DNA from: Clostridia bacterium
GTDB taxonomy: Bacteria > Bacillota > Clostridia > Christensenellales > CAAEEZ01
Reading direction: 5' to 3'
DNA length: 62,804 nt
NCBI GenBank assembly: GCA_900755035.1
Contig: CAAEEZ010000015.1
Coordinates: 1 to 62,804, forward strand
Shown here: in pieces, positions 45,417-53,306 of the stretch
Layout: the number at the start of each line of letters is the position of its first letter
Position numbering within the stretch: the first letter of the stretch is position 1
Position numbers and translations under genes: made by a program
Notes under the pieces: model-generated
Databases searched by the model: none
The model's input: only the letters and a program-made list of their open reading frames with translations
Told to the model about the DNA's origin: nothing

Positions 45417-46336
45417 TGAAAATAATCTTTATGGGTACGCCCGATTACGCAGTACCGTCGCTAAGAAAATTAGCCACTTCTAAGCACGAAATTTTGGCTG
45501 TGGTTACTCAGCCCGATAGACAACGCAATAGAGGCGTTACGTCTTTTTGCCCCGTTAAAGAAGAGGCGTTAAAACTTGGATTAAAGGTACTTCAATACGA
45601 AAAGGTATCCAAAGAGGGAGTTTGCGACCTAAGAAACCTTGGTGCAGAGGTTATCGTAACGGTTGCCTACGGACAAATACTAAGCGACGAGATACTTAAT
45701 CTAACTAAATACGGCGTAATAAATTCACATGCGTCGCTTTTGCCTAAATATCGTGGTTCTTCGCCTATTCAGTGGGCTGTTATAAACGGCGAAAAAGAAA
45801 CGGGCGTAACCATTATGAAAACTGCCAAAAAGGTGGATAGTGGCGATATGGTATTGCAAAAGAAAATAGATATATTAGAAGGTGAAACTAGTGGTGAGTT
45901 ATTCGATAGGCTATCTTCGTTTGCTGCCGACGTACTTTTAGAAGGGCTTGATTTAATCGAAAGCGGAAGGGCCGTATACGTGCCACAAAATCACGAGCTT
46001 GCTACACATTATCCAATGCTGAAAAAAGAGGACGGCAAAATAGATTTTAATAAATCGGCAAAGGAAATATACCACTTTACGCTGGGTATGTCGCCGTGGC
46101 CGTCGGCTTTTACTACGATAGGTGGCGTTACTTTCAAAGTGCACGAAACCGAAGTACTTGTTAATAATGGTAATTACGAAATAGGCGAAATAGTTTGCGC
46201 CGATACTAAAAACGGCTTAGTGGTTGCAACTAGCGACGGACTAATCAGGCTAAAAACGATACAAGCTGAAAACGGCAAAAAAATGCAAGACGTAGACTAT
46301 CTACGTGGACATAAGATAGAAAAGGAAATATTATAG
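45416..46336 (+). CDS. fmt: Methionyl-tRNA formyltransferase
   Basis: 306 residues. MKIIFMGTPDYAVPSLRKL, VTQPDRQRNRG, INSHASLLPKYRGSSPIQWA and TGVTIMKTAKKVDSGDM are characteristic. The C-terminal OB-like domain is present. It formylates Met-tRNA for initiation. Confidence 0.97.
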   Translation: MKIIFMGTPDYAVPSLRKLATSKHEILAVVTQPDRQRNRGVTSFCPVKEEALKLGLKVLQYEKVSKEGVCDLRNLGAEVIVTVAYGQILSDEILNLTKYGVINSHASLLPKYRGSSPIQWAVINGEKETGVTIMKTAKKVDSGDMVLQKKIDILEGETSGELFDRLSSFAADVLLEGLDLIESGRAVYVPQNHELATHYPMLKKEDGKIDFNKSAKEIYHFTLGMSPWPSAFTTIGGVTFKVHETEVLVNNGNYEIGEIVCADTKNGLVVATSDGLIRLKTIQAENGKKMQDVDYLRGHKIEKEIL

Positions 46337-46342
46337 ACCTTT

Positions 46343-47602
46343 ATGAGTTATATTCAAAAAAGTTACGAAATACTATCCGAAGTTTATCTAAAAGGCGCAT
46401 ATCTTAACGTGTGCCTTGCAAAAGACTTGGACGATAAGGAAAAGGACAAGGTTGTAAAAATCGTGTACGGCGTACTAGAAAACAACGTAAAGTACGATTA
46501 CGCTCTAAAAGCGCTTACTAAGTCCTTGCCTAAAAACAGCGTTAGAATCCTACTTAAAATAGGTATGTACTGCATAGACTATATGGACAGTTTGCCCGAC
46601 TACGCCGTAATAAACAACTGCGTAGAGTATGCTAAAACTCTAAAAAAGCAGGCTGTTTCCGGTTTTGTAAACGCAGTATTAAAAAAGTACGCAGTTAAAA
46701 ATTTTGATATTAAAACCGTGCTTGTAACAAAAAACGACCAGCTTAGTTACAAGTACAACAAACCTTTGTGGCTCGTAGAAAAATACGTCGAGCAATATCC
46801 TAACGATTACAAATTAAAATTAGATACGAAAAAAGCCTTAAACGAACATATTAGGGTGAATACGAACAAAATGACGCTTGCCGACTTGAAGTACGCTTTA
46901 AGGGAAAGAAACACCGAGTTTTTAGAAACAGAAAAGGGTGGTATGTTCGTAAAGTACAACGACTTTGTAAAGTACCTATTTAACGAAGGGTACGTTACTA
47001 TTCAGTCCTTGTCGTCTATGCTAGTCGTTTACGGAATGGGGCTTAAAAAGACTGACAACGTGCTAGACGTATGTGGCGCACCGGGTGGTAAAAGTATGCT
47101 GATAAGCGAAATTACAAAGGGCAACGTTATATGCTTAGACATGCATCCGCATAGGGTAAAACTGATAGAAAGTTACAAAAAACGTATGGGTGCAAGGGTT
47201 AAAACGGGCGTGTGGGACGCAACCAAATTATACGAGGCGTACGTTGACAAGTTCGACGCCGTTTTGTGTGACGCTCCTTGTAGTGGGCTTGGCGTAGTGG
47301 GTAAAAATCCCGATATTTTGCTAAGGCGAAAACCAGAGGATATATTGGAAATGGCGAAAGTGCAAAAGCAAATATTGGACGTAAGTAAAAACTACGTTAA
47401 AGTTGGTGGCGTGCTTATGTACTCGACTTGTACTAACGTTTTAGAAGAAAATATTATGGTGGTAAACGATTTTCTTAAAAAGAACGAAAATTTTGCACTT
47501 GAAAGAATACCGCTTGACTACGTAAATAACGGCACTTTGCAACTTAACGAACAAAAAGGTCTTGACGGCTTTTTTATGGCAAGGTTGGTGAGAAAATGGT
47601 AA
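46343..47602 (+). CDS. rsmB: 16S rRNA (cytosine967-C5)-methyltransferase
   Basis: 419 residues. N-terminal NusB-like domain (YEILSEVYLKGAYLN...DYMDSLPDYAVINNCVEYAK). The methyltransferase domain has VLDVCGAPGGKSMLISE, DAPCSGLGVVGKNPD and YSTCTNVLEEN, carrying both catalytic Cys. Slightly shorter than E. coli RsmB. It overlaps rlmN by 7 bp. Confidence 0.94.
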   Translation: MSYIQKSYEILSEVYLKGAYLNVCLAKDLDDKEKDKVVKIVYGVLENNVKYDYALKALTKSLPKNSVRILLKIGMYCIDYMDSLPDYAVINNCVEYAKTLKKQAVSGFVNAVLKKYAVKNFDIKTVLVTKNDQLSYKYNKPLWLVEKYVEQYPNDYKLKLDTKKALNEHIRVNTNKMTLADLKYALRERNTEFLETEKGGMFVKYNDFVKYLFNEGYVTIQSLSSMLVVYGMGLKKTDNVLDVCGAPGGKSMLISEITKGNVICLDMHPHRVKLIESYKKRMGARVKTGVWDATKLYEAYVDKFDAVLCDAPCSGLGVVGKNPDILLRRKPEDILEMAKVQKQILDVSKNYVKVGGVLMYSTCTNVLEENIMVVNDFLKKNENFALERIPLDYVNNGTLQLNEQKGLDGFFMARLVRKW

Positions 47603-48645
47603 GCCTACTTGACCTAAACGTAGAAGAAATAGCCGAAATTTTAATTAGCATGGGCGAGCCGAAGTTTAGGGCAAAACAAATATTTACGTGGTTACATAAG
47701 GGCTGTACTTTTGACGAAATGAAAAATTTGCCAAAAAAATTGACGGAGCAATTAAAAGAAAAGTATACGACAAACCCTATCGAGATACTTACGTATATCG
47801 TGTCAAAAGAGGACGGAACTACTAAATTTTTGTACAAACTACTAGACGGCAACGTAATAGAAGGCGTGCTAATGAAGTATAAGTACGGCAATACTTTGTG
47901 CGTAAGTACGCAAGTCGGTTGCAGAATGGGTTGCGCTTTTTGCGCATCGGGTATTGACGGCTTAGTTAGAAGTTTAACGGCAGGGGAAATACTAGGGCAA
48001 ATAGTTGCCGTAAACAAGTTTTTGGGTGGCAATACTACCGACAGACAGGTAACTAACGTGGTACTAATGGGTAGTGGCGAGCCACTTGACAACTACGACA
48101 ACGTAACTAAATTTTTTAGGTTACTTGAAGAAAAGGACGGCATAAATATAAGCCAAAGGAACGTATCCTTGTCAACGTCTGGAATATGCAAAAATATATA
48201 TAGGCTTGCCGACGAAGGATATCATATTACGCTTACCATATCTTTGCACTCGTCTAACAACGAGTACAGAAACAAGATAATGCCGATAAACAAAAAATAC
48301 CCGATAGAAGAACTAATTAGGGCTGCAAAATACTACTTTGACAAAACGGGTAGAAGGGTGATATTCGAGTACTGCCTAATAGAAGAAGTAACGGATAATT
48401 TGGAGTTTGCAAGTGAACTTGCTAATCTTTTACACGGTTTTCCTACTCATGTAAATTTGATTAGGCTAAACCCCGTAAAAGAAAAGAACTTGAAATCGGC
48501 AAGCGAAAAAAGAGCAAAAGAATTTTTGGATAGACTAACTAAACTTGGCGTCAGCGCAACGATAAGGCGTACTATGGGGCGTGATATCGACGGTGCGTGT
48601 GGACAGCTAAGACGTAAATATTTAAGCGGAGGAAATATATTATAA
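47596..48645 (+). CDS. rlmN: 23S rRNA/tRNA adenine-C2 methyltransferase
   Basis: 349 residues. Radical-SAM motif in CVSTQVGCRMGCAFCASG (C-x3-C-x2-C), GEPLDNYDNV, and LRRKYLSGG at the end after a conserved Cys (GACGQL). Methylates A2503 of 23S rRNA and A37 of some tRNAs using SAM. Contains the rsgA ribosome site in its last codons. Confidence 0.96.
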   Translation: MVSLLDLNVEEIAEILISMGEPKFRAKQIFTWLHKGCTFDEMKNLPKKLTEQLKEKYTTNPIEILTYIVSKEDGTTKFLYKLLDGNVIEGVLMKYKYGNTLCVSTQVGCRMGCAFCASGIDGLVRSLTAGEILGQIVAVNKFLGGNTTDRQVTNVVLMGSGEPLDNYDNVTKFFRLLEEKDGINISQRNVSLSTSGICKNIYRLADEGYHITLTISLHSSNNEYRNKIMPINKKYPIEELIRAAKYYFDKTGRRVIFEYCLIEEVTDNLEFASELANLLHGFPTHVNLIRLNPVKEKNLKSASEKRAKEFLDRLTKLGVSATIRRTMGRDIDGACGQLRRKYLSGGNIL

Positions 48646-49505
48646 ACGGACGAGTAGTAAAAGGCGTAGGCGGAAAATTTACCGTACTTTGCGGTGATGA
48701 GAAAGTGATTGCCTTTGCAAGAGGAAAAATTAAAAACGCCGTAGAGATATTGGTTGGCGATATGGTCGAGGTGGAAAAGCAGGGTAGAAGTTACGTAATA
48801 GAAAAGGTTTTGCCACGAAAAAACAGCCTAATAAGACCTTACGTAGCAAATATTGATATTGCCATTATTACCATTGCTTTGTCGCCAAAGCCAGATTATA
48901 TTCTTGTCGATAAAATATTGTTAAACTGTCGAAATTGCAACATAAAACCCGTTTTATGCGTAAATAAGAGCGATTTGACTACCGACGAGTTTAGAAAAGA
49001 AATAGAAGAAGATTACGCTAATTTTTGCGACATAATATACGTTTCGGCAAAAAATAACGAAAATATCGACGAAATAGAAAGGCTAGTTAAAGATAAGGTA
49101 GTTTGCTTTTGTGGTCAGTCCGCCGTTGGCAAAAGTTCTATAATAAATAGGCTACTTCCCGACGCATCGCTTGAAGTAGGCGAACTTAGTAAAAAGACCG
49201 AGCGTGGCAAACACACCACTAGAGCGACGGAAATTTTTAGGCTAAGAAGTGGCTTTGTCGTGGATACTTGTGGGTTTACTATGCTAGAAAACGTGGATAT
49301 TAGCGAAAGAGAATTGCAGGCTTTTTATCCCGATTTTACTGAGGCAAGTTATAACTGTAAATTCCGTGGTTGCGAGCATATTCACGAGCCTGAATGTGAG
49401 GTAAAAAAGCTTGTCAACGAAGGAAAAATAAGTAAAAGAAGATACGAAAGATACGTGCAAATATATGGTGAGATAAAGGAAAATAGGAGGAAAAAATATG
49501 AGTAA
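48639..49505 (+). CDS. rsgA: Ribosome small-subunit GTPase RsgA, non-AUG start
   Basis: The first ATG/GTG/TTG in frame is GTG 48705, but that would delete the start of the conserved OB fold (INGRVVKGVGGKFTVLCGDE). In frame there is only AUU at 48639 or AUA at 48642, both at normal distance from GGAGG (48628-48632), and a stop at 48615 blocks further extension. I therefore start at AUU 48639, giving 288 residues, the family's usual length. The circularly permuted GTPase has NKSD, then GQSAVGKSSIINRL, then DTCGFTM, and a C-terminal zinc knuckle (C-x4-C-x1-H-x5-C type, CKFRGCEHIHEPEC). It works in late 30S maturation. Confidence 0.9.
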   Translation: MINGRVVKGVGGKFTVLCGDEKVIAFARGKIKNAVEILVGDMVEVEKQGRSYVIEKVLPRKNSLIRPYVANIDIAIITIALSPKPDYILVDKILLNCRNCNIKPVLCVNKSDLTTDEFRKEIEEDYANFCDIIYVSAKNNENIDEIERLVKDKVVCFCGQSAVGKSSIINRLLPDASLEVGELSKKTERGKHTTRATEIFRLRSGFVVDTCGFTMLENVDISERELQAFYPDFTEASYNCKFRGCEHIHEPECEVKKLVNEGKISKRRYERYVQIYGEIKENRRKKYE

Positions 49506-50148
49506 AATTATGATAAGCCCGTCTATTTTGTCGGCTGAATTTGCCAAAATGGGCGAAGGGGTAGAAAACGTAGAAAAATGGGGCGCAGACCTTGTACATT
49601 GCGACGTAATGGACGGCGTATTCGTGCCAAATATCACCTTTGGTATGCCGATGGTAAAGTCGCTACGTAAGTACTCAAAATTGCCGTTTGACGTGCATCT
49701 TATGATAACCGAGCCCGAAAAGTACGTGGAAGAATTTTGCGACTCGGGCGCTGATATAGTTACTTTTCACCCAGATGCAAGTAAGGACGTTAGATTGGCT
49801 ATCGATAGGATAAAAGCAAAAGGTAAAAGGTGTGGGCTAGTTCTTAATCCCGACAAACCGCTTAGCCTTATTGACGGCTATTGGGAAGATATAGATATGC
49901 TACTAATCATGAGTGTTTACGCAGGATTTGGCGGTCAAAAATTTATACCCGAAGTACTTGACAAAGTAACTAATGCAAGAAAAATTTTGAAGGATTTGGG
50001 TAGGGATATCGATATAGAAATCGACGGCGGAATAAACGAAGAAAACGCAAAAATGGTGATAGATGCGGGCGTAAACGTAATAGTTGCAGGTAGCGCCGTA
50101 TTTAAGTCGAGTAATCCTACTGAAACGATAAAAAAATTAAGAGGCTAA
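49498..50148 (+). CDS. rpe: Ribulose-phosphate 3-epimerase
   Basis: 216 residues. SPSILSAEFAKMGEGV, HCDVMDGVFVPNITFG, DVHLMITEPEKYV and DGGINEENAKMVIDAGVNV are all canonical. Pentose phosphate pathway TIM-barrel enzyme. Overlaps rsgA by 8 bp with an AGGAGG site inside rsgA. rsgA-rpe-thiN is the same order as in Bacillus. Confidence 0.96.
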   Translation: MSKIMISPSILSAEFAKMGEGVENVEKWGADLVHCDVMDGVFVPNITFGMPMVKSLRKYSKLPFDVHLMITEPEKYVEEFCDSGADIVTFHPDASKDVRLAIDRIKAKGKRCGLVLNPDKPLSLIDGYWEDIDMLLIMSVYAGFGGQKFIPEVLDKVTNARKILKDLGRDIDIEIDGGINEENAKMVIDAGVNVIVAGSAVFKSSNPTETIKKLRG

Positions 50149-50149
50149 A

Positions 50150-50746
50150 ATGAAAGCAGGCATACAGTTAAACGGCGAAGCGCCTAGTAAAATTGATTGC
50201 GATTTTTTAGTTTGTTGCGACGGTGGATACGACTACCTTAAAGCAAAAAATATCACCCCCGACGTGCTACTTGGCGATATGGACAGCGTCAAAAGTACGG
50301 TTGATATGGACGTGATAAAGTTTAAGCCCGAAAAGGACGCAACGGACGGCGAACTAGCCGTGGATTACCTTATTAAAAAAGGTGTAAGCGAAATAGAATT
50401 TTACGGAGTGTTCGGTGGTAGACCCGACCACGTTGAAGGCAACTATAATTTGCTGTATAAGGCGTTTTTGAGTGGCGTAAAGGCGGTTGCCGTTAGCGAT
50501 TATTGGACTATGGAAATAACCGACAAGCCGTTTACTATGAAAAATGCTAAAAATAAAACTATATCGGTAGTACCTTTTTTGGACTTCGTGCATATAAATG
50601 GGCAGAAAGGGCTTAAATATCCTATGGACGATTTAACCATTTCAAAAGGCTCTACTATCGGTATATCTAATTTTGCACTTAACGACGAAATAACGATAAA
50701 TATTGATAGAGGAGTAGCAATGATTTTTGTAATAAATAGGGGGTAG
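50150..50746 (+). CDS. thiN: Thiamine pyrophosphokinase
   Basis: 198 residues. CCDGGYDYLKAKNITPDVLLGDMDSVK, EKDATDGELAVDYLIKKG, and FGGRPDHVEGNYNLLY are family motifs. Makes thiamine diphosphate from thiamine using ATP. Starts 1 bp after rpe. Confidence 0.93.
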   Translation: MKAGIQLNGEAPSKIDCDFLVCCDGGYDYLKAKNITPDVLLGDMDSVKSTVDMDVIKFKPEKDATDGELAVDYLIKKGVSEIEFYGVFGGRPDHVEGNYNLLYKAFLSGVKAVAVSDYWTMEITDKPFTMKNAKNKTISVVPFLDFVHINGQKGLKYPMDDLTISKGSTIGISNFALNDEITINIDRGVAMIFVINRG

Positions 50747-50748
50747 AA

Positions 50749-50844
50749 ATGAAAATCGTATGCTTAAATCCACCTACTTATATGAAGAAGTTTTTAAGAT
50801 TTTTTAAGAATTTGTTTTCAAAAGAAAAGAAAAATGCCGATTAG
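50749..50844 (+). CDS. spoVM: SpoVM-like micro-protein
   Basis: A 31-residue ORF with AGGGGG in front of ATG 50749. It begins MKIVCLNPPTYMKKFLRFFK and ends in a Lys-rich tail. It lies between thiN and rpmB, the position of spoVM in B. subtilis. Aligned without gaps to B. subtilis SpoVM it keeps M-K at the start, Pro9 and Arg17, and an amphipathic helix with Phe/Leu on one face and Lys on the other. SpoVM recognises the convex forespore membrane and anchors the coat. The terminator overlaps its last codons, as expected for the final gene. Confidence 0.65.
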   Translation: MKIVCLNPPTYMKKFLRFFKNLFSKEKKNAD

Positions 50845-50856
50845 GGCATTTTTTTT
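50829..50856 (+). terminator. Intrinsic terminator of the long operon
   Basis: AAAATGCC / GGCATTTT stem with a 6-nt loop and T run; its 5' arm is inside the spoVM reading frame. Confidence 0.88.
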
Positions 50857-50892
50857 ACGTAGTTTTTACGTTACAATAAATAAAAAATTACA

Positions 50893-50925
50893 TTAAAAAA
50901 AGGAGTAATAGGATTACTCCTTAAT
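50893..50925 (-). terminator. Intrinsic terminator after rpmB
   Basis: On the minus strand AAGGAGTAAT / ATTACTCCTT forms a 10-bp stem with a 3-nt loop, followed by a T run. Confidence 0.9.
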
Positions 50926-50946
50926 TTTATCTACAAAATACAAAAA

Positions 50947-51135
50947 TTAAGCTCTTTCTACTTTTCCGCTCTTTAAGCATTTAGCACAAACGTAGCAAGA
51001 CTCGATAGAACCGTCCTTTACGATTCTAACTTTTTGAACGTTAGCGTTCCAGCTCCTTCTTGATAGACGATGGCTGTGGCTAACTTTATTTCCACTCATT
51101 TTGCCTTTTCCGCATACACAACATACTCTAGACAT
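50947..51135 (-). CDS. rpmB: 50S ribosomal protein L28, zinc-binding form
   Basis: 62 residues. SRVCCVCGKGKMSGNKVSHSH, NVQKVRIV, and CYVCAKCLKSG. Two Cys pairs mark the zinc-dependent (C+) version; many bacteria keep a Cys-less copy elsewhere for zinc starvation. Opposite strand to its neighbours, as in Bacillus. Ribosome site GGAGGT. Confidence 0.96.
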   Translation of the reverse strand: MSRVCCVCGKGKMSGNKVSHSHRLSRRSWNANVQKVRIVKDGSIESCYVCAKCLKSGKVERA

Positions 51136-51166
51136 AATATTACCTCCAATGTTCTATAACAGCAAT

Positions 51167-51195
51167 ATCCTAACATATTTAGAAAATATTTGCAA
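51167..51195 (-). promoter_or_regulatory. rpmB promoter
   Basis: Minus strand TTGCAA (51195-51190), 17-bp spacer, TAGGAT (51172-51167) with an extended TG-T before the -10. Confidence 0.65.
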
Positions 51196-51224
51196 CAGAT
51201 TTGATATACTTTTATGGTAAACGG

Positions 51225-51253
51225 TTGCATTTTTTCTATAAATAGGGTAATAT
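51225..51253 (+). promoter_or_regulatory. yloU-fakA-recG promoter
   Basis: TTGCAT at 51225-51230 and TAATAT at 51248-51253, 17-bp spacer. Confidence 0.6.
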
Positions 51254-51292
51254 AATTACAATAATATACAATAATAGTTAGAAAGGAGAGGT

Positions 51293-51643
51293 ATGCCAGC
51301 TAGTACAGTAAATAAAAACGGCAGGATTTCTATATCGGACGAAGCCATTGCTAGACTTACGCACCATATTGCAAGCGAATGCTACGGTGTGGTAGAACTT
51401 GTATCAAAAAGTTTTACCGATAGTTTTTTGGCGCTGTTTAATAAGGATTCGTTAAACAAGGGCGTTAAAGTTACGTCTACTAACAATAAATTGTATATTG
51501 ATATTTTCGTAGTGCTAAAATACGGCGTTACGGTAACGGCGGTTGTGGACTCGTTAAAGAGCGCGGTCGTTTACGGCGTGGAGTATTTTAGCGGAATGAT
51601 TGTAAAAGAAGTCAACGTACACGTAGTAGGTATGAGAGTATAG
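51293..51643 (+). CDS. yloU: Asp23/YloU-family protein
   Basis: 116 residues. GRISISDEAIARLTHHIASECYGVVELV, then VDIFVVLKYGVTVTAVVDSL-type central strand and KEVNVHVVGMRV at the end. Alkaline-shock/Gls24 family linked to envelope homeostasis. Always next to fakA in Firmicutes, as here. Ribosome site GAAAGGAGAGG. Confidence 0.92.
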   Translation: MPASTVNKNGRISISDEAIARLTHHIASECYGVVELVSKSFTDSFLALFNKDSLNKGVKVTSTNNKLYIDIFVVLKYGVTVTAVVDSLKSAVVYGVEYFSGMIVKEVNVHVVGMRV

Positions 51644-51650
51644 GAGATAA

Positions 51651-53306
51651 ATGATTAATTCAATAAATAGCCTTCTGTTCAAGCAAATGTTGCTTGGTGC
51701 TAACCAGATGCTACAAAATAATAAAAAATTGGTCGATGTGTTAAACGTATTCCCCGTTCCAGACGGCGATACAGGTACTAATATGTCCTTAACCATGACC
51801 TCGGTTATAAACGAAGTAAAAGCAATCCCAAACGACGATATGACGGAGATTGCAAAGGCGTTATCTCGTGGCGCGCTTAAAGGCGCAAGGGGAAACAGCG
51901 GTGTAATTTTATCCCAAATTTTGAAGGGAATTTCAGAAGGGCTTGTAAATATCAAGACCATTACTGCAAAAGATTTTGCAAACGCTATGAAGCGTGGCAC
52001 GGAAGTTGCTTATTCAGCGGTAACTAAACCAAAAGAAGGTACTATTCTTACCGTAATAAGAGTGATGACCGAAAACGCTTTGACTTTTACAAAAAGAAAA
52101 ATTGATATCGACGACTTTTTTGAAAAGGTGCTTAAAGTAGGCGAAGACGTTCTAAACAAAACGCCTGATATGTTGCCCGTTCTAAAAAAGGCTGGCGTAG
52201 TTGACGCAGGCGGTAGAGGTCTTTTGTTTATCTTTAAGGGAATGTACGAGATTTTAATCGGTAACGATATTCCTGAGCAAGCCGAAGAAAACGACATTTC
52301 CAATCAGTTCGAACAACTTACGCAAGACGAGGAGATGGAACTTGGCGATATTAAGTATATGTATTGTACCGAGTTTTTCATTACCGATATCTATCCAAAG
52401 GTAACCGAGGCAGATATTGATAAATTAAGGGATTTATTCCTTACCCTAGGCGACTGCGTAATCGTAATAGGCGATTTAAGCCTTGTAAAAGTGCATATCC
52501 ACACCAATAATCCCGATAGGGCTCTTAAAGCCGCTTTGCTACTTGGAGAACTTGATAAAATCAAGATAGACAATATGGTTCACCAAAATAGAGCAATAAA
52601 GGAAAAGAAGGAAAAAGAGCAAAAAGAAAAGGACGCCGTACAACAACATAAGGAAAACGCTTTGATTTCAATAGTCGCAGGCGACGGAATAAGCAAGATA
52701 TTTAGGGAGTTCAACGCAAACTATATAGTTGCGGGCGGACAAACGATGAACCCGAGCGTTGAAGATATTTTAGACGCAATAAACAAGGTAAATGCGGACA
52801 ACGTATTTATATTGCCAAACAACAAAAATATTATACTTGCCTCAGAGCAAGCAAAAGAACTTGCTACTTGCAATGTATTCGTAATACCAACTACGGATAT
52901 TCCACAAGGTATTTCGGTTGCGCTTGCCTACAATCCGGAAGATACTGCCGAAAATAACGACAAAAAAATGCGTAGAGAGTTGAATAACATTAAGTGTGGA
53001 CAAATTACCCACGCCGTTAGAAACACCTCGATTGACGGATTTGACGTAAATATAGGTGATTACATTGGACTTGACGGCAAAAAGATTATCGCAAAGAGTA
53101 GTGAAGTAAGCGAAGTAACCATAGATACTATTGGCAAACTAATAGACGAAGACAGTGAACTTGTTACTTTGTACTACGGCGCAGAAGTAAAGGAAAAAGA
53201 AGCAGAGGAACTTGCCGCTAAGATTGAGGAAAAATATCCTGATTTGGAAGTTACGTACTACTACGGTGGTCAACCTCACTACTACTATTTGATTGGAATT
53301 GAATAA
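51651..53306 (+). CDS. fakA: Fatty-acid kinase catalytic subunit (YloV, DAK2/DhaL fold)
   Basis: 551 residues. N-terminal DhaL domain with VLNVFPVPDGDTGTNMSLTM (Mg-ATP binding), GARGNSGVILSQILKG, and DAGGRGLLFIF. A linker (Lys/Glu-rich, about 310-335) and a C-terminal DegV-like region follow. FakA phosphorylates fatty acids held by a FakB (DegV) protein, for entry of exogenous fatty acids into phospholipids. No fakB lies in the window. Its last base overlaps recG. Confidence 0.92.
   Translation: MINSINSLLFKQMLLGANQMLQNNKKLVDVLNVFPVPDGDTGTNMSLTMTSVINEVKAIPNDDMTEIAKALSRGALKGARGNSGVILSQILKGISEGLVNIKTITAKDFANAMKRGTEVAYSAVTKPKEGTILTVIRVMTENALTFTKRKIDIDDFFEKVLKVGEDVLNKTPDMLPVLKKAGVVDAGGRGLLFIFKGMYEILIGNDIPEQAEENDISNQFEQLTQDEEMELGDIKYMYCTEFFITDIYPKVTEADIDKLRDLFLTLGDCVIVIGDLSLVKVHIHTNNPDRALKAALLLGELDKIKIDNMVHQNRAIKEKKEKEQKEKDAVQQHKENALISIVAGDGISKIFREFNANYIVAGGQTMNPSVEDILDAINKVNADNVFILPNNKNIILASEQAKELATCNVFVIPTTDIPQGISVALAYNPEDTAENNDKKMRRELNNIKCGQITHAVRNTSIDGFDVNIGDYIGLDGKKIIAKSSEVSEVTIDTIGKLIDEDSELVTLYYGAEVKEKEAEELAAKIEEKYPDLEVTYYYGGQPHYYYLIGIE

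Noticed and set aside
48705..49505. rsgA starting at GTG 48705
   Set aside because: This removes the first 22 residues of the conserved OB fold and lacks a good ribosome site, while GGAGG at 48628-48632 fits AUU/AUA.
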